A DNA stretch of 64,000 nt, taken from the NCBI GenBank assembly GCA_035578905.1, contig JAQJVL010000058.1:1937697-2001696 (forward strand). The letters are read 5' to 3'. Positions 42,001 to 55,700 of this stretch are shown piece after piece; position 1 is the stretch's first letter, and each line of letters opens with the position of its first letter. The DNA is from Stictocephala bisonia. Lineage: Eukaryota; Arthropoda; Insecta; Hemiptera; Membracidae. A program made the position numbers and the translations under genes. The notes below the pieces were generated by a model. It was not told the DNA's origin. It did no database searches and worked only from the letters and a program-made list of their open reading frames with translations.

Positions 42001-44995
42001 TGAAGTCTTACCTTATTTCAAACCCTAAGGAGACGGCTGCGCAAATAACTACTACAGCATCCATTATGTTCCAGAACTCCCTCAAGTAGGAGCCTGGGTG
42101 TAAAATGATTCCCATGTCTAGGACCTGAAAAGTAACAGTATTTCAGAGAACTAATCAACTTTTAGATTATTTCACCACTGAGTAATATTCTCACTCTCTT
42201 TACTACCCAATATTACTCCCCACGTTTTTAACAGTTATTTATATTCTAGTATGAAATGAGCAATTTGTTTAAAACATGTAATGAGACTTTTGAACTATGG
42301 TAACAAAATGAAATTAACATCATTTACCTATTGGTTGTGGTAGACCAATCGAAATTATACCTACAGGATTTTAACTGAAATTTTGTTTATCACAGTCAAT
42401 AAACAATGCAAAAGAGCATTACATTTACTAAGCACATCATTTGGAACCGCTGCAGCTAAGGGGCTAAGGTGGTGGTGACTTGCCATGCAGCCGGTCCAGG
42501 TTTGAAACTTGATGTGACAATAACAGTTTTTGCCCTGTGTTGTTCCATGGTTCGGAAGTAGCGTTAAGCCGGTGGTCCTCAGGTGTTAAAGAGGGCCTCT
42601 TAGCTCTAAGTTTGTCTGGTAAAATTAGACATTTTAAAACTTTTTTATTTGACAAGTCTTGTCGATCTAAATGAGAGTAGACCCTATCCAATATTAATTT
42701 TTATATAATAAATAAAGCCCAAATTTGCAGAGCAGAAAAGACACACAGAGCAAGCTCTAGTGAATAAGGTAGATGGGCGAGCATTGGATCATATGGTAAA
42801 AAAAATAAAACTAGACAAGACAACCAATGTAGTATGGTCCAGGGTTGTCTAATTGTTGGACCGAATTTGTGTATATAATCCCAAGATATGTAAAAAAATA
42901 TTGATTTGATTTTTTGTTTGTTTTTACATTCAAGCCTTTTTTATTACCTATAAATTAGGACCTTTTCGGAGCATTGATAGTTGCATTTCTATTGCTAGAA
43001 CAAATATCTTGCTTCTAAGAATTACTTTTACAGCAATGTGTAACCCGTTTCAGTCATTATCGAACGAAGATGTCCAGGCTACTTGTTCAGGAGTAGACAT
43101 CAATACTATTCATTATTAAGATTCCGATCTTGGAGATATGGCCAAATATTATAGGCGAATGAGTGTAGATGAAAGAGTGTAGTCATTGTTACTAATTAGG
43201 GTTGACTGTAACTTATAGAGCCATATATTAATAGTCCAATAATAGCCAGGGAAACTAAGGGATGTATAATTTTACATGGAATCCGACCCAATTTGTTTGA
43301 TTTATCAGTTAACTGACAAACCTAATACTCACAACTAATCAGGACAACCGGACCACACTACCACCCAATGTGGTACTAGAGCATCCATCTAGTAACAACC
43401 ATCATTCCTCAACAAACTTTCCTCATATGAATAATAATCCCTTCAACTGTCTGCTGTCAATTCCAACAATCTCCGCAACTGCCACAACTAATCACCTGAT
43501 ATTTCTTCAACTTCAACACTTGGCAAGGTCAATTAATGCAGAAAATTTTGTGGGTGGGGTACAATATTCACACAAAATAAATACATGAAATGCATTTAAA
43601 AAGATATATATATATTTACCTTGAGAATCATTTCTAAGGTGAAAACCCCAGTGAAGGCATGATCAAAATAGTTGAGGACATTGTTCCTCACGGAATCATC
43701 TACAACAGGATCTTCTGCGGCCAGCGCAATACTACTCAGTCCTATTACTACCATAATGAAGAAGTCAAAGTATTGCATATTGACCACCCAATGAGCCGCT
43801 CTCCGCAGCCTGCAGAAATAAAACTTGTTTTTATTAACAGTCCTCCTCTAATTTACTATGTTCATTTTGTTCACCACATTAGTGTGATACATTAGGAGTA
43901 GTATTTGTTCACAAACAGTATTGTAATTATTTTTTGACTTTGCTTATATAAAAAAATAAATAATGCCTTTATTTACAAATAATCTTCAGTTAACACTAGT
44001 TTTTAAGATAACTAAAATCATAAATGATACAATGTATAACTAAACTATTCTTTAAATGAGTTTTAAAGGTTTTATAAAATAAGGATTTGAAATTCTGGTG
44101 ATGAGAAGTGAAGTGAATATAAAAAATTTGCAGTTGCAATCAGCAGATCCAAACACATATGTCTTCAGAGCAATATCAAAACAATATATTTTCCATTAGC
44201 TTAATACAAAACTTTTGGGACACAAAGCCTTAAGTAAATTTCAAAGATTGAAATAGTTTATAGCCTTCCCATGTTTTTATAGAGATCATAATAATGGGAG
44301 GGTATTGTATGACTGGGGTCCAAAGTACGAGAACAATTTCTTTCCTGCCAGATGCTGCACTCTTGGTAGTTCAAGCAAGGCATCCTGTCAGGTAGAGCAT
44401 GCCTTACCTTATGCGTAGCAAGAGCTTCTTCTTCGGATAAGAAGGTATGCTTGAAGATATAGTTTTATGCACAATTGAAACGGTTTGAAGAAAGAATTGT
44501 TTCTCAAGGGACCAGACTTTGGCTTGTTCAATAATTTAAAAAAAACCTGTAAAACGTAGCAACAGCACATCCTGTCACCCGGCAACGAAAATCAAGTAGG
44601 CTTCAGCACACATTGATGCCTGTTAATTTATCAAGCGAAATAAAATCACAGGATATTATTTTGGTAACCTGAACTATAAATTTGTATCTTATTTTTCAAC
44701 CCTCTATTTTTAAGCTATATTGGAAGGTTGTGCGATTAGCCGATTCTGAGATTGTAAAGATTTACAATAATTATAAGAACATTTTTTTATCGAAGTAAAC
44801 ATTCCAGGAACTAAGCATGTTGAATACTATAAAAACTATATTCTTAAAGCGTAGTAAAAATACCAATGATGTAAGCTTAATAGTTTTTTACTGTACAAAA
44901 TTACAGAGGTCTTTGTTTCAAAAGTACTACCATCAGTGGTTTTTGTCTTCAAACGACAATAAAAAATGCTTATCTTCTCCGTTCAAGCAAACAGT

Positions 44996-45050
<55 letters not shown>

Positions 45051-46697
45051 GTAATCAATGTCCGTTATATATGTTTTTGATGAAACATTTTTCTTTGATC
45101 TATAAAAACATGGGAAGGCTATAAACTATTTCAATCTTTGAAATTTACTTAAGGCTTTGTGTCCCAAAAGTTCTGTATTAAGCTAATGGAAAATATATTG
45201 TTTTGATATTGCTCTGAAGACATATGTGTTTGGATCTGCTGATTGCAACTGCAAATTTTTTATATTCATTTCACTTCTCATCACCAGAATTTCATTGCCT
45301 GGATACTGGACAACTTAAAAATGTCGTTCTAGAAAGAAGTTTTCAATAATGTTGTGAAGCATAGCTATTCAAGTTACATTAAACAGTAAACCTCGTTTTA
45401 TCGAGACTAATTTGGCAGTATCCAGATCCGGATTTCATATAAATCGCGATAAAAAATACAAGATAAAAATCTGATAAATATTGGTAAAAGATGCCTACAT
45501 GTTACAATAGGCAATGTACACTTCACAAAGGCACTAATAAAGGCCTTGCTTCATTTGCATGAGAATACTCTGGGAACTGAAAGAATGCCTGATAAAAATA
45601 TGTCACCATTGCTAAACTTGACCAAAGTCAGTGTTTTTATCTAAAAATGAACAACAAAAAGCCAAATCTACCAAATGCATCCATCCAATAGCCTACATTT
45701 TGTTGGCTATTCTTGTGACTAGGATTGTCTGGACAATGATAAACATCTGGATAGGAAGGTGAATAAATTAGCTTTATACCATATAAAATTGTGATTAATA
45801 ACGTTTAATGTCACACTAGAAAGTATTTATTCAGCACTATACAGTATTCTGTGTATTCATAACCGTACTATAACCTTAAATGTACACCACTCAGCAGCAA
45901 CTAATAGAAACAATAAAAAGAGTGCGACATGACAGCTAGTAACACTAACACTCCGTATGGATCGCCCAAGTACAAATCCAAATACAATACAGTTTAATGT
46001 TTACCGGAGACCATGCCTGCACACATGCATTTCTTTGATACTACGCAAGCTGTAATAAATTTATCGCTGGTACTGCCATGAGAGAATGACGTTTAATGTT
46101 TCTACGGCGGTGTAACAACTTTAGAAAACAAATATTCACCGTCCATCAGATCGGTCAGCTGATCCGTATAAACCGGAATCCGGATAATTTGGGTCCAGAT
46201 AAAACGAGGTACACTATACATGTAACTTTAAACGATGATTATTATTAAATTACTTACGGATTAGTGGGTGTTAAAATGAACATTGAAGAATATGGCAGCA
46301 TTGGTTTAGGCCCTTCCTCCTCCTCAGTGGCTTTCTTCTCCTCCTCTTCCTTTTTACTGTTCTTAGATTTATTGCTGAAAAAAACATCAACCATCGGATG
46401 AATAAAGTAACAAAGCAGAATATTGTATCCAAACATATTCATTTGTTTTAGATAACATTTATGTAACTCAAACTAAGTTAAAGTTTCATGTTTACAACAT
46501 GTTGGATTACATCAAAAATATTCAAACTGCAAATTGTAATCGTGAATTTTTGTATGGAATTAATTAATATAAAATTAATGATATAACTGATTTATGTCTT
46601 TTAATAAGGCACTTTTGTCAAAAATCCAAAATGTAGCTCTCTATATAAAAGGCATTAAAGGCGTATACAAAAGTAGAACAGTATCTCAATAATAATA

Positions 46698-46741
<44 letters not shown>

Positions 46742-49700
46742 ATTAAAAAAGAATCTAACTTTGAACAAAATAATAATAGTAGAAGTAGACTTCACAGTTC
46801 ACAGACTTAAAAAATATGAAAATCTCAAACTCAAGATCTCCAAACATTTAAGAACATAACATAAAAACAACACAGAAAAACAACATAGAATCATTTTACA
46901 CAGAAAATGTCAACTACAACTAAGAACATAAAACGGCATATTCACGACAACCAGATATAGATTAACATTATATGAAAATGGACCTCATTATATGGGCATT
47001 AAAACCTATAATAAGTTAGAAAATACAAGTAAAACTCTTCGTTTGTTTTAAACCAGACTAAAAAAACTGTCCGGCCAGAAAATGCACATACAAAACAAAA
47101 AAGTCCAAACACTTAAAATTAGTTCTAAAATTGACAATGTAATCTTGATTAAACAGCTAAATAAATTAGTTACTATATCTTAAGATTACATGTGATATGT
47201 CATACATTACTAAGAGAATGTCCCATTAATTTAATTTAAGTGAAGAATAAAGAATTGAATTAAATTGTTATAAAAGTAATTGTTGCAATGACAGTGGCCT
47301 TTTCTCTTCTTTCTTCATCAAGACTTGGCAGTGGAAGCATCTCAATTTTTAGACCAGCCAAAATTATTTAAATTTAATTTTCAGTGAATTGAACAAAGTG
47401 TAATTATAAAATCATTAAAAGTATCAGTAGTAATGTTAACATCATTAATATTTAACATCAAGAAAGAAGATTTATTTAAATTTGGTGAGATCTGGCCATA
47501 GTACAATTCATCATCCTGGACCTAGCTACCTATCATCCAAAACGTTACTTCCAACTCGTATTATACCTATCCTTCTTTCTTATCTTCAATAATTCAAACA
47601 TTTCTACAAATTTTGTTGACTTCTAAATTAAATGACCAATGTTATATTTTATTTCACAAAAAATCAATTAGCCTACTTGAACCATCAATCAAGTTAAGCC
47701 AGCACGATACCCTACCCAGAGATTTTGCATCTAGAAATTTAGAATAAATTGTCTCATAGCCTAATTTGGACAAGCCGAAGGTACACATATAAAAACTTGT
47801 AACTTAAAATTAAATTCATACATATTAATTGTTATTTTAAAATTTGTGAGACATTAATTTTGAACACTTAATAAATTCCTTTCATTTAATTAAACAGCTT
47901 GTGTATTTATTCATAGCTTTAAGTAGAAAGTAACATTTATTTTAAATACAGTATTATATCAACACAATAATATATTAATCTAATCAAATTTATAAATAAT
48001 AAAAAAGAGATTGCAGCATTAACTATACATTTCTGCTTTGAAGAATTAATGTTGAAAATATTAAATCTATTAATCGACAACTTTTTCCAAACCTCTTAAA
48101 AAAAATTGGATAAACTCTCATTGTGTTTTGGAGAACAAAACATTTATACCAAACGATTCGAAATTTCATATATTTACATTTTAATAATTTAGGCAAATTT
48201 TTAATTAAATCTAAAATATTGTTCCTCATAACTTTTCAATAAAACTTCTCTATAATTGTTTTAAAAAAACTTCATAACTTTTGAAAGAAGGCTATTGATT
48301 ATGGTAATAGAATAGAATAGAATAGAATAGAATATATTTTATTTTTTGAAAGAAAGAAAGATACATTGAGTCTTATTTCTAGAATTGCTATAGAAGTATA
48401 ACCATAGTATACATAATCATTATAATAGCTAAATAATTATTTTTAATAAACTACATATTAACTAAATACAACCAGTTTTACATTCTTCTTTTTGATAAAC
48501 ATAAAAATATATGGCTATTCTATTTATCATTATTATTATTATCATCAATATCATTCCTTCTACAACAAAATGGCTATACTAATCCTCAGAGTAACCAAAA
48601 ATTTGGTTTCCCCGAGATAAAGCAATCTTTCAAAAAATCTAGGGCCTCATAAGGCAGAGCCTGTATTGAGGTTCCTTCAACATTATTTCAATATTATTCT
48701 ATTGAGCGCAAGAAAGTTTATACTTTGGGTATCTTAAAGCCCGCAAATACATACTGTATATTTTAATTATTAACATCAAATCACTATTTAAAATAAGTTA
48801 TTATTATTTCTGTTATTTTCTAAATTTGTATATTAGTCAAAACATTAATGCACTCGTGATTTAAAAGCCAACATTTCAATTTTTTTGCAAATAAATGAAT
48901 ATTTTTGCTATCTTTCAATGTTTTAGGGATTAAATTAAATATTTTTGGTCCCAAGAAACAGTAGCTTTTGGTAAAAAATGTTAAATTAGGCTTAGGAACC
49001 AAAATACATTCCTTCCTCCTCAATTTATTTTTGTAAACATTTCTACTTTCCGGTATATTGCCACTCATTATAAAAAAGATTTTCATAACTTTGTGAATAT
49101 ACATATATTTTAAAGGAAGTATATCTAAGCTTATGAACAAAGGGTGTGATGGTTCCATTCTGCCTTTATTCTTTACTATTCGAATGAATTTCTTTTGCTG
49201 AACTAACAAGGACTTCAGATTGGTTTCAAAAGCACCGCCCCAACAAAATATTCCGTAATCTAATCTGCTATGTACAAGTGAATAGTATAACATTTTTAGA
49301 ATTTTTTCTGTGCATATACTTTTTAAAAAATAAAATGTTCTAAGTATGCTATTCATCTTTTTGTTCAGTTGTGCTATTTGCTTTTTCCAATTTAGTTCTT
49401 GATCTAGAATCAAACCTAAATATTTTAAACTGTCAGTTTGCTTAACAACAGCACAATGTGCAAGACACTGCGTGTCCTTGCAAATACAATGTACACACTT
49501 GCAAATAATGTCATTGTTGAGATGTATCTCATTTCTTAAACTAAAATTAATATAACTAGTTTTTTCTGGACTTAATATCAAATTATTTTTCGCAAACCAC
49601 CACTGAATTGCATTTAGATCACTATTCATTGCCTTCTCAACATCCGCCCAACAATCTCTGGTGTAGCACAAAGCTGTATCATCCGCGAACGCTGTTAATT

Positions 49701-52700
49701 TTCCACAAATATTTGAGGTGCAAAGGTCGTTTATATAAATTAGAAACAGAATTGCTCCCAAAACTGACCCTTGGGGTACACCACTACTTATATACCCTAA
49801 ATCACTATACATACCATTTATTTTAACAAGTTGTGTTCTGGAAGTTAAATAACTCTGAAACCATAAGTAGGCATTTCCCCTTATCCCACAATAGCACAGC
49901 TTTTCCAATAAAATCTCATGATCAACAGTGTCAAAAGCTTTTTTTATATCTAGAAATATTGCGCTAACTTTCTTACCATCGTTTAAGGATATATAAACAT
50001 CATCCATAAAGTGCTTTAAAGCCACCTCAGTATTCATCCCCTCTCTGAAACCAAACTGTCTAGGGCTGAAAAAGTTATTATGTTCAAGAAATGTAACTAA
50101 TTTTTTTTTCATTAATTTTTCATAAATCTTTGCAAATGTAGAGAGAAGAAATATTGGTCTATAATTGTTGCATATATTGATAGGTCCACTTTTGTGCAAA
50201 GGAATCACCACAGCTGTTTTCAACATGTCTGGAAAAACACCCTTTTCAAAACTTAAATTAACTAAATATAATAAAACATTCATTATTTTTGGGTATGCAA
50301 TTTTAATCACATAGGAACTAATATTATCAATTCCTGGTGATTTACCATTTTTTAAGGATATAATTACTTTATTCAAATCTTCAGCTATGACAGGATCCAA
50401 GAAAATAGAATTCAACGAATGATTAATCTTAAATATATTTTTAAAACTACATGCCTCAAAACCATTCGGCTTTACTTTCTGTACATTTAGTTTATTTACT
50501 ATAGACAAAAAGAAATTATTAAATTCGTTACATATAGTTGTCATATCACTTATATCACTACCATTTACATTTAACTTATTTATTGGCATATCTCTTTGTT
50601 TTTGACCAGTTATATCGTTCACAATTCTCCAAGTGGCCTTTGAGTCGCCACTACATTTTTTAAAAAGGTCCTCATAATACATATTTTTAAGGTTTCGAAC
50701 TTCAACTTGCAATTTATTTCTAAATTTTTTAAAATAAGCTTTAAGTTTCATATTGTTTGGATGTTTTTTAACTTTATCGTAAATCTTATTTTTTATTTTT
50801 ATTTTCATGCATATAAAGTCATTAATCCATGGTTTCATTTTATTCAACTTAATATGCTTCTTTACAACCTTACTATCTAATACGGCCTACTAGATAGTAG
50901 GCCGTATTAGATAGTACTATCTAATACTATCTGAAATCGAGAGTGGAATTTATGAAATGCTATTGAAGGATTGTTATCAGCGTAGACGTTTGACCAGTCT
51001 ACGCTATCAAGAATTGTCAACAACAGTTTGTAATCAGTATGATAAGCTTCCAAACTAGGACGTTCAGTGGCCTGTATCGATCACCTTGTTGCCGAATACG
51101 CATGCACACTCACCATTGTTGCCGAATGGTCAGTAACCTTGGCGTGTATTACTTCGGCGAATACATCCATAATATTTTTATCAGCCTATTAATAGTACTT
51201 CAACTAATTACCCACAATGATTAAAACACCCAAGTAATTGTTAAAATAATTCAAAACAGTAGATGATTAGATATGAGTAAACATAGTTAAAAATAATTTA
51301 ATTGTTCAAAGAATTGTAAATTATGGGCTTGTACTAAAAATAAACAAAAGCCTTGTCTAAAATTTAGTCAGACTGGTTACTAGTTTACTCACAAGTGGCG
51401 AGCTGGGGAGGGAGGGCAGATTTCTACTTGAGGGGGGCTGCCGTCACTGCCTAGCTGCAATGCTTCCATTTCTTTTTCTAGTTCCATCTGCTGTTTCTGA
51501 AATAATGAAATAGAAAAAAAAATTAAATATCACAACACGAAATTTAGGCAAGTTAATGACCAAGCTCTCTAAGGTGTCAAGTCTTTGTACCTGAGTAGAG
51601 ATAGTGCAGGTTAGATTCATGGTCTTAAACTCTAACTGAAAATCCAAAATTATGATAGCAGATTAAAACCTCAAACATGTAAAAAAACATTACACCAAAA
51701 AACTAACCTGAATCACATTTTGCTTACTGTCAACATCAATAATATTTTATTAAAAACATTTATCATTTTCTGTAATAACATTTCAATGTTACCTCTTTGT
51801 CTTCTTCTTCCTGCTCCTCTTCGGCAGCGGTGAGTTCCTGTGCATTGGCCAAGTTGTCCACCGCGATGGCCAAGAACACATTGAGCAGAGTGTAGTTGCC
51901 GAAGAGCACCAGAATTATGAAGTACACTGCGTAGATCATACCGTTGCTGTCTTCGTCCTTTTGGGATTGGATGCCTTGATACATAACTTCATTCCAATCC
52001 TCGCCAGTTAAAATCTTAAAAAAGCAAATATTTTAAATCAATTCAACTATATGCTGAATTCCTAATTTTTAGGTTAATATTTTAGAAGGTACACTAGGAA
52101 ATCATAAAAAGGGACGCAACAACTAGATGAATTTCTGATCTGCACTTCCTTCTATTAGTACTTTGTCTCATCAATTTTCTCTAATTTATACCAAGAACAA
52201 ATATATTTTTTTCATCTGTAAAAAAACCAGCAACATTTTAGGTAGATATAATGTCCTTTTGGAGATCATTTTTGCCAGTAAAAAACTGATTTATTTATCA
52301 CTTAAAATATGGAAATATGCTTATAAACGCTACAAATAATCTTAAAACCATACCAACAAACTTAAAACACATCAATATCAAAGAGCTTTAAGTACACAAT
52401 TAACTTACGAAAATTATAATTAAATGCTCTACTTAAAATTATTTCTATATTAAAAGAAAAATATAAAAGATAAATTCTCTCTTAAAATAGACATTTTATG
52501 TTAAAATAATATGACTATTAAAGCATAATTTTGGTAATCGATCACATTAACTACCTGTGATTGAGTGATCCACCTTTTATAATATTACGAGTACTTTGTG
52601 CAGAGTGGTAATTTAGAATTTTAAGTGTTCAATTAACACTTATAAGGGCTTAATTTGGTTAACTTATGCAATCAATATAATGTACGTCTAATGTGCCTTG

Positions 52701-55700
52701 TACAAGTTTTTGATCTAAGGTACAGTAAAACCTCGATAGTTCAACACTTGGTGGACTACGAGGTTGTCAAAGTATCAAAATGTTCAACTATAATAAGTGT
52801 TAAAAAAATTTAGAAGAGCTATAAAAAAAAAAAACTTTTCAAAGGGAAATGTTTCTTCGTGAATAGTTAAAAGTTAAGTATTGTCAGTACAGTAACGTAA
52901 TGTCCAAAAATTAGAAATTTTAATTTTATTCACTTTAACATTGTTATTTCATTGATCTGCACTAGCCTTCCACAGGCAACAATTTTGCTGTGTCACGGTG
53001 CCTTGGCTAGTGTCACAGAGTAAGGACTGTTGAAGTATCGAGAGTCAATCTAACGAGGGTCTACTGTAATTATAGAAGACTTGTACGAACGTCTGTTTTC
53101 GATACTCACTTGGAAGACTGTGAGCAGTGCGATGGGGAATGTATTGAAGTTGGTCGGTGGGGTTCCCTCAGGAAAGTTGAACTGGCCACCAAATAACTGC
53201 ATTCCGAGCAGTGCGAAGATAAGAATAAACAAAAACAGCAGAAATAACAGGGAGATGATTGAACGCATTGAGTTCAAAAGGGATATCACAAGATTGCGTA
53301 GTGAAGACCAGTATCTGTTGAAAAAGGATAAGTTTACATTTGTGAATTCAATTAATGTACATATTCACATGGAGTAAAGAAGAACTTCACTAATTCAAAC
53401 GTTTTTAGTTGAATTGTTGTTGCTTCAAAGAGAAAACCTCAACATACAACTGATATAATGTTAAGAATATATCGGAATATTAGATAAAAGAATAAGCTAA
53501 TAAGAGGGTTCTAAATAACAACTAATACAATAGAATCTCACAATCCTAAACCCTTATAATCTGAATATTTAGTAATCCAAATGATAGAACGATAAAACAT
53601 TTTGCTATCAAATACTATAATGTGTAAAACCATTAAAGCATTATTTTTTCATTATAATCCCAAAAATTTTATAGTTTTAGCCCTCTTTGATCCCATCTGA
53701 TTTGGATTGACTAAATTCCACATAAAAACACACACACACACACACACAATTTCTAACCCTATGAAGAGGTACAAAATGATGAATCATATGTGATAAGGAT
53801 TTTTGCATTGAGAAATTCTGAAGACATTGTTTTCAATGCTGAAAATTTGTTTTTTGTTGGTTGGTTATAAAATCAGTTTACAATATCTCACTTTACAATA
53901 ATATTTCATTACAGTATAAAAATAAAGTAAGAGAATCTCAAATAAATTCTATATAGTAAAATGATTACTTAGCAAACATGGAGCACTTGTGAACTGTAAA
54001 TACACATGCTATCTAAATCAATGCTACAGGAGTTGTTGAAGGCTTAAATGTCTAAAAAATAAGCAATCTATTTTTAAATTAAAAACTTGTATGTAAAATT
54101 AAAAAAAAAAACTCATTTGAATTAGAGAAGTTCATCTACATTATAATTTTAAAATATTTATAAACTATAATATAAGTTGAACACTACAACTATCAACTTA
54201 AGTATCATTAAAACACACGCCCTGATTAACAAAAGAGTGACTGGCAGAGCATAACTTTTTAAAATTTATAATAAAAATGTGCATAAACATTTTTAGTCCT
54301 ATTTAACACTTTGATGAGGTAATCAAGTACAATGTTTGGATTAGTAAACTGGACGAATACTCAACACCTGTCACTTTCTTTCATTAATCAGGGTTTAATA
54401 TATTAAAGACAATGTATTAACATTACAGATTACAGATTAACATTACAGTGGAGCCTCATTTATCCGACGTAAACGGACCGTGATGACGTATTATTAAAAA
54501 AGTCTGATAGTATGGAGTGGTAATAAAAAAATGGCATTAAGTTAATCTTCCATTGAACTGCCACTCTTGTTCGTTTGGAAACCATTTCACTTGACCTAAG
54601 TTCAATAAAACTACAGTAATGTACAATGAGTAAACAAACACAACTTAAACTACGGTACTGTGCAGTCACAAATAATAATTTTGTTTATAAATTTAAATTA
54701 GCAAATATAGTAATTTGACAAACAAAACTTGCACAGTTAGTAACAAATTAATTCCTTAATACAACAAACTAATATTTGTGATCGGACAGGAAACTCTGAA
54801 TAAGAGTTCATAAGTTACATGTTCGCTTTTCCCCTCCTTCTGTCCTAAAAATTCTGTATCCTCAACATGACAAAAGTGATGTAGTCTGCTCACATGGTAC
54901 AGTCCCCACTAAACATAAAGTGTTTTTCGTCACTACAAAACAATAAGCCATTATATTATTTTAATACAAATTTTATTAAGATGTTGTATTTGGTACGAGT
55001 ATGTAGATTAAATCAGAATGTCGGATAAAAAGGCTCTACTGTATATAAAAAATACACACAAATAATTGTTATGTAAAACATCAGAAGTGATTACAGAATC
55101 AGAAAACCTTCCAAAAACAAAGAAACACAAGACAAAACTTCATTTTAAAATTTTTTTCAATGACAGCTAGAAGACTTATTTATGATCTTTTTTTTTAATG
55201 TTGTTATCAAGTTTATTGATTCTTATTCATTATTCTTAAGCTAACCTTTGTATGATTCTTATTTTTAATCATCTCTGGTAAAACATCCCACACCTTAATT
55301 ACAAATATATAATAAAAAGGCAATTATTTCTAATGACATTTAAATATTATTACTAAATAAACACAATATTTTGATACAATTGTAGCATTGAGCATTTATC
55401 TAAAGTTAAAATTAGTAATTACAGTCTATTTTTACAAGGGATCATTCAATTTTGGGACATGTACTCAAATGTTAGGTTTTCACTGGCCCATTAGATCTAA
55501 CTGAATACAATCACACCTGTGCAGTAATGTATATTTACAAATTTAGATTTGTGCAATAACAAGTGAACACTTCATAAACAAAGTGCTATAAACCTTGATA
55601 TATATTATCCAGCCATCTTATTTATTGTTTTAGGAGACCTAAACCTCTGGTAAATGGCGTGCGGACAGTGTATGTGTAACAGATCTGTCTCCCACCACGC

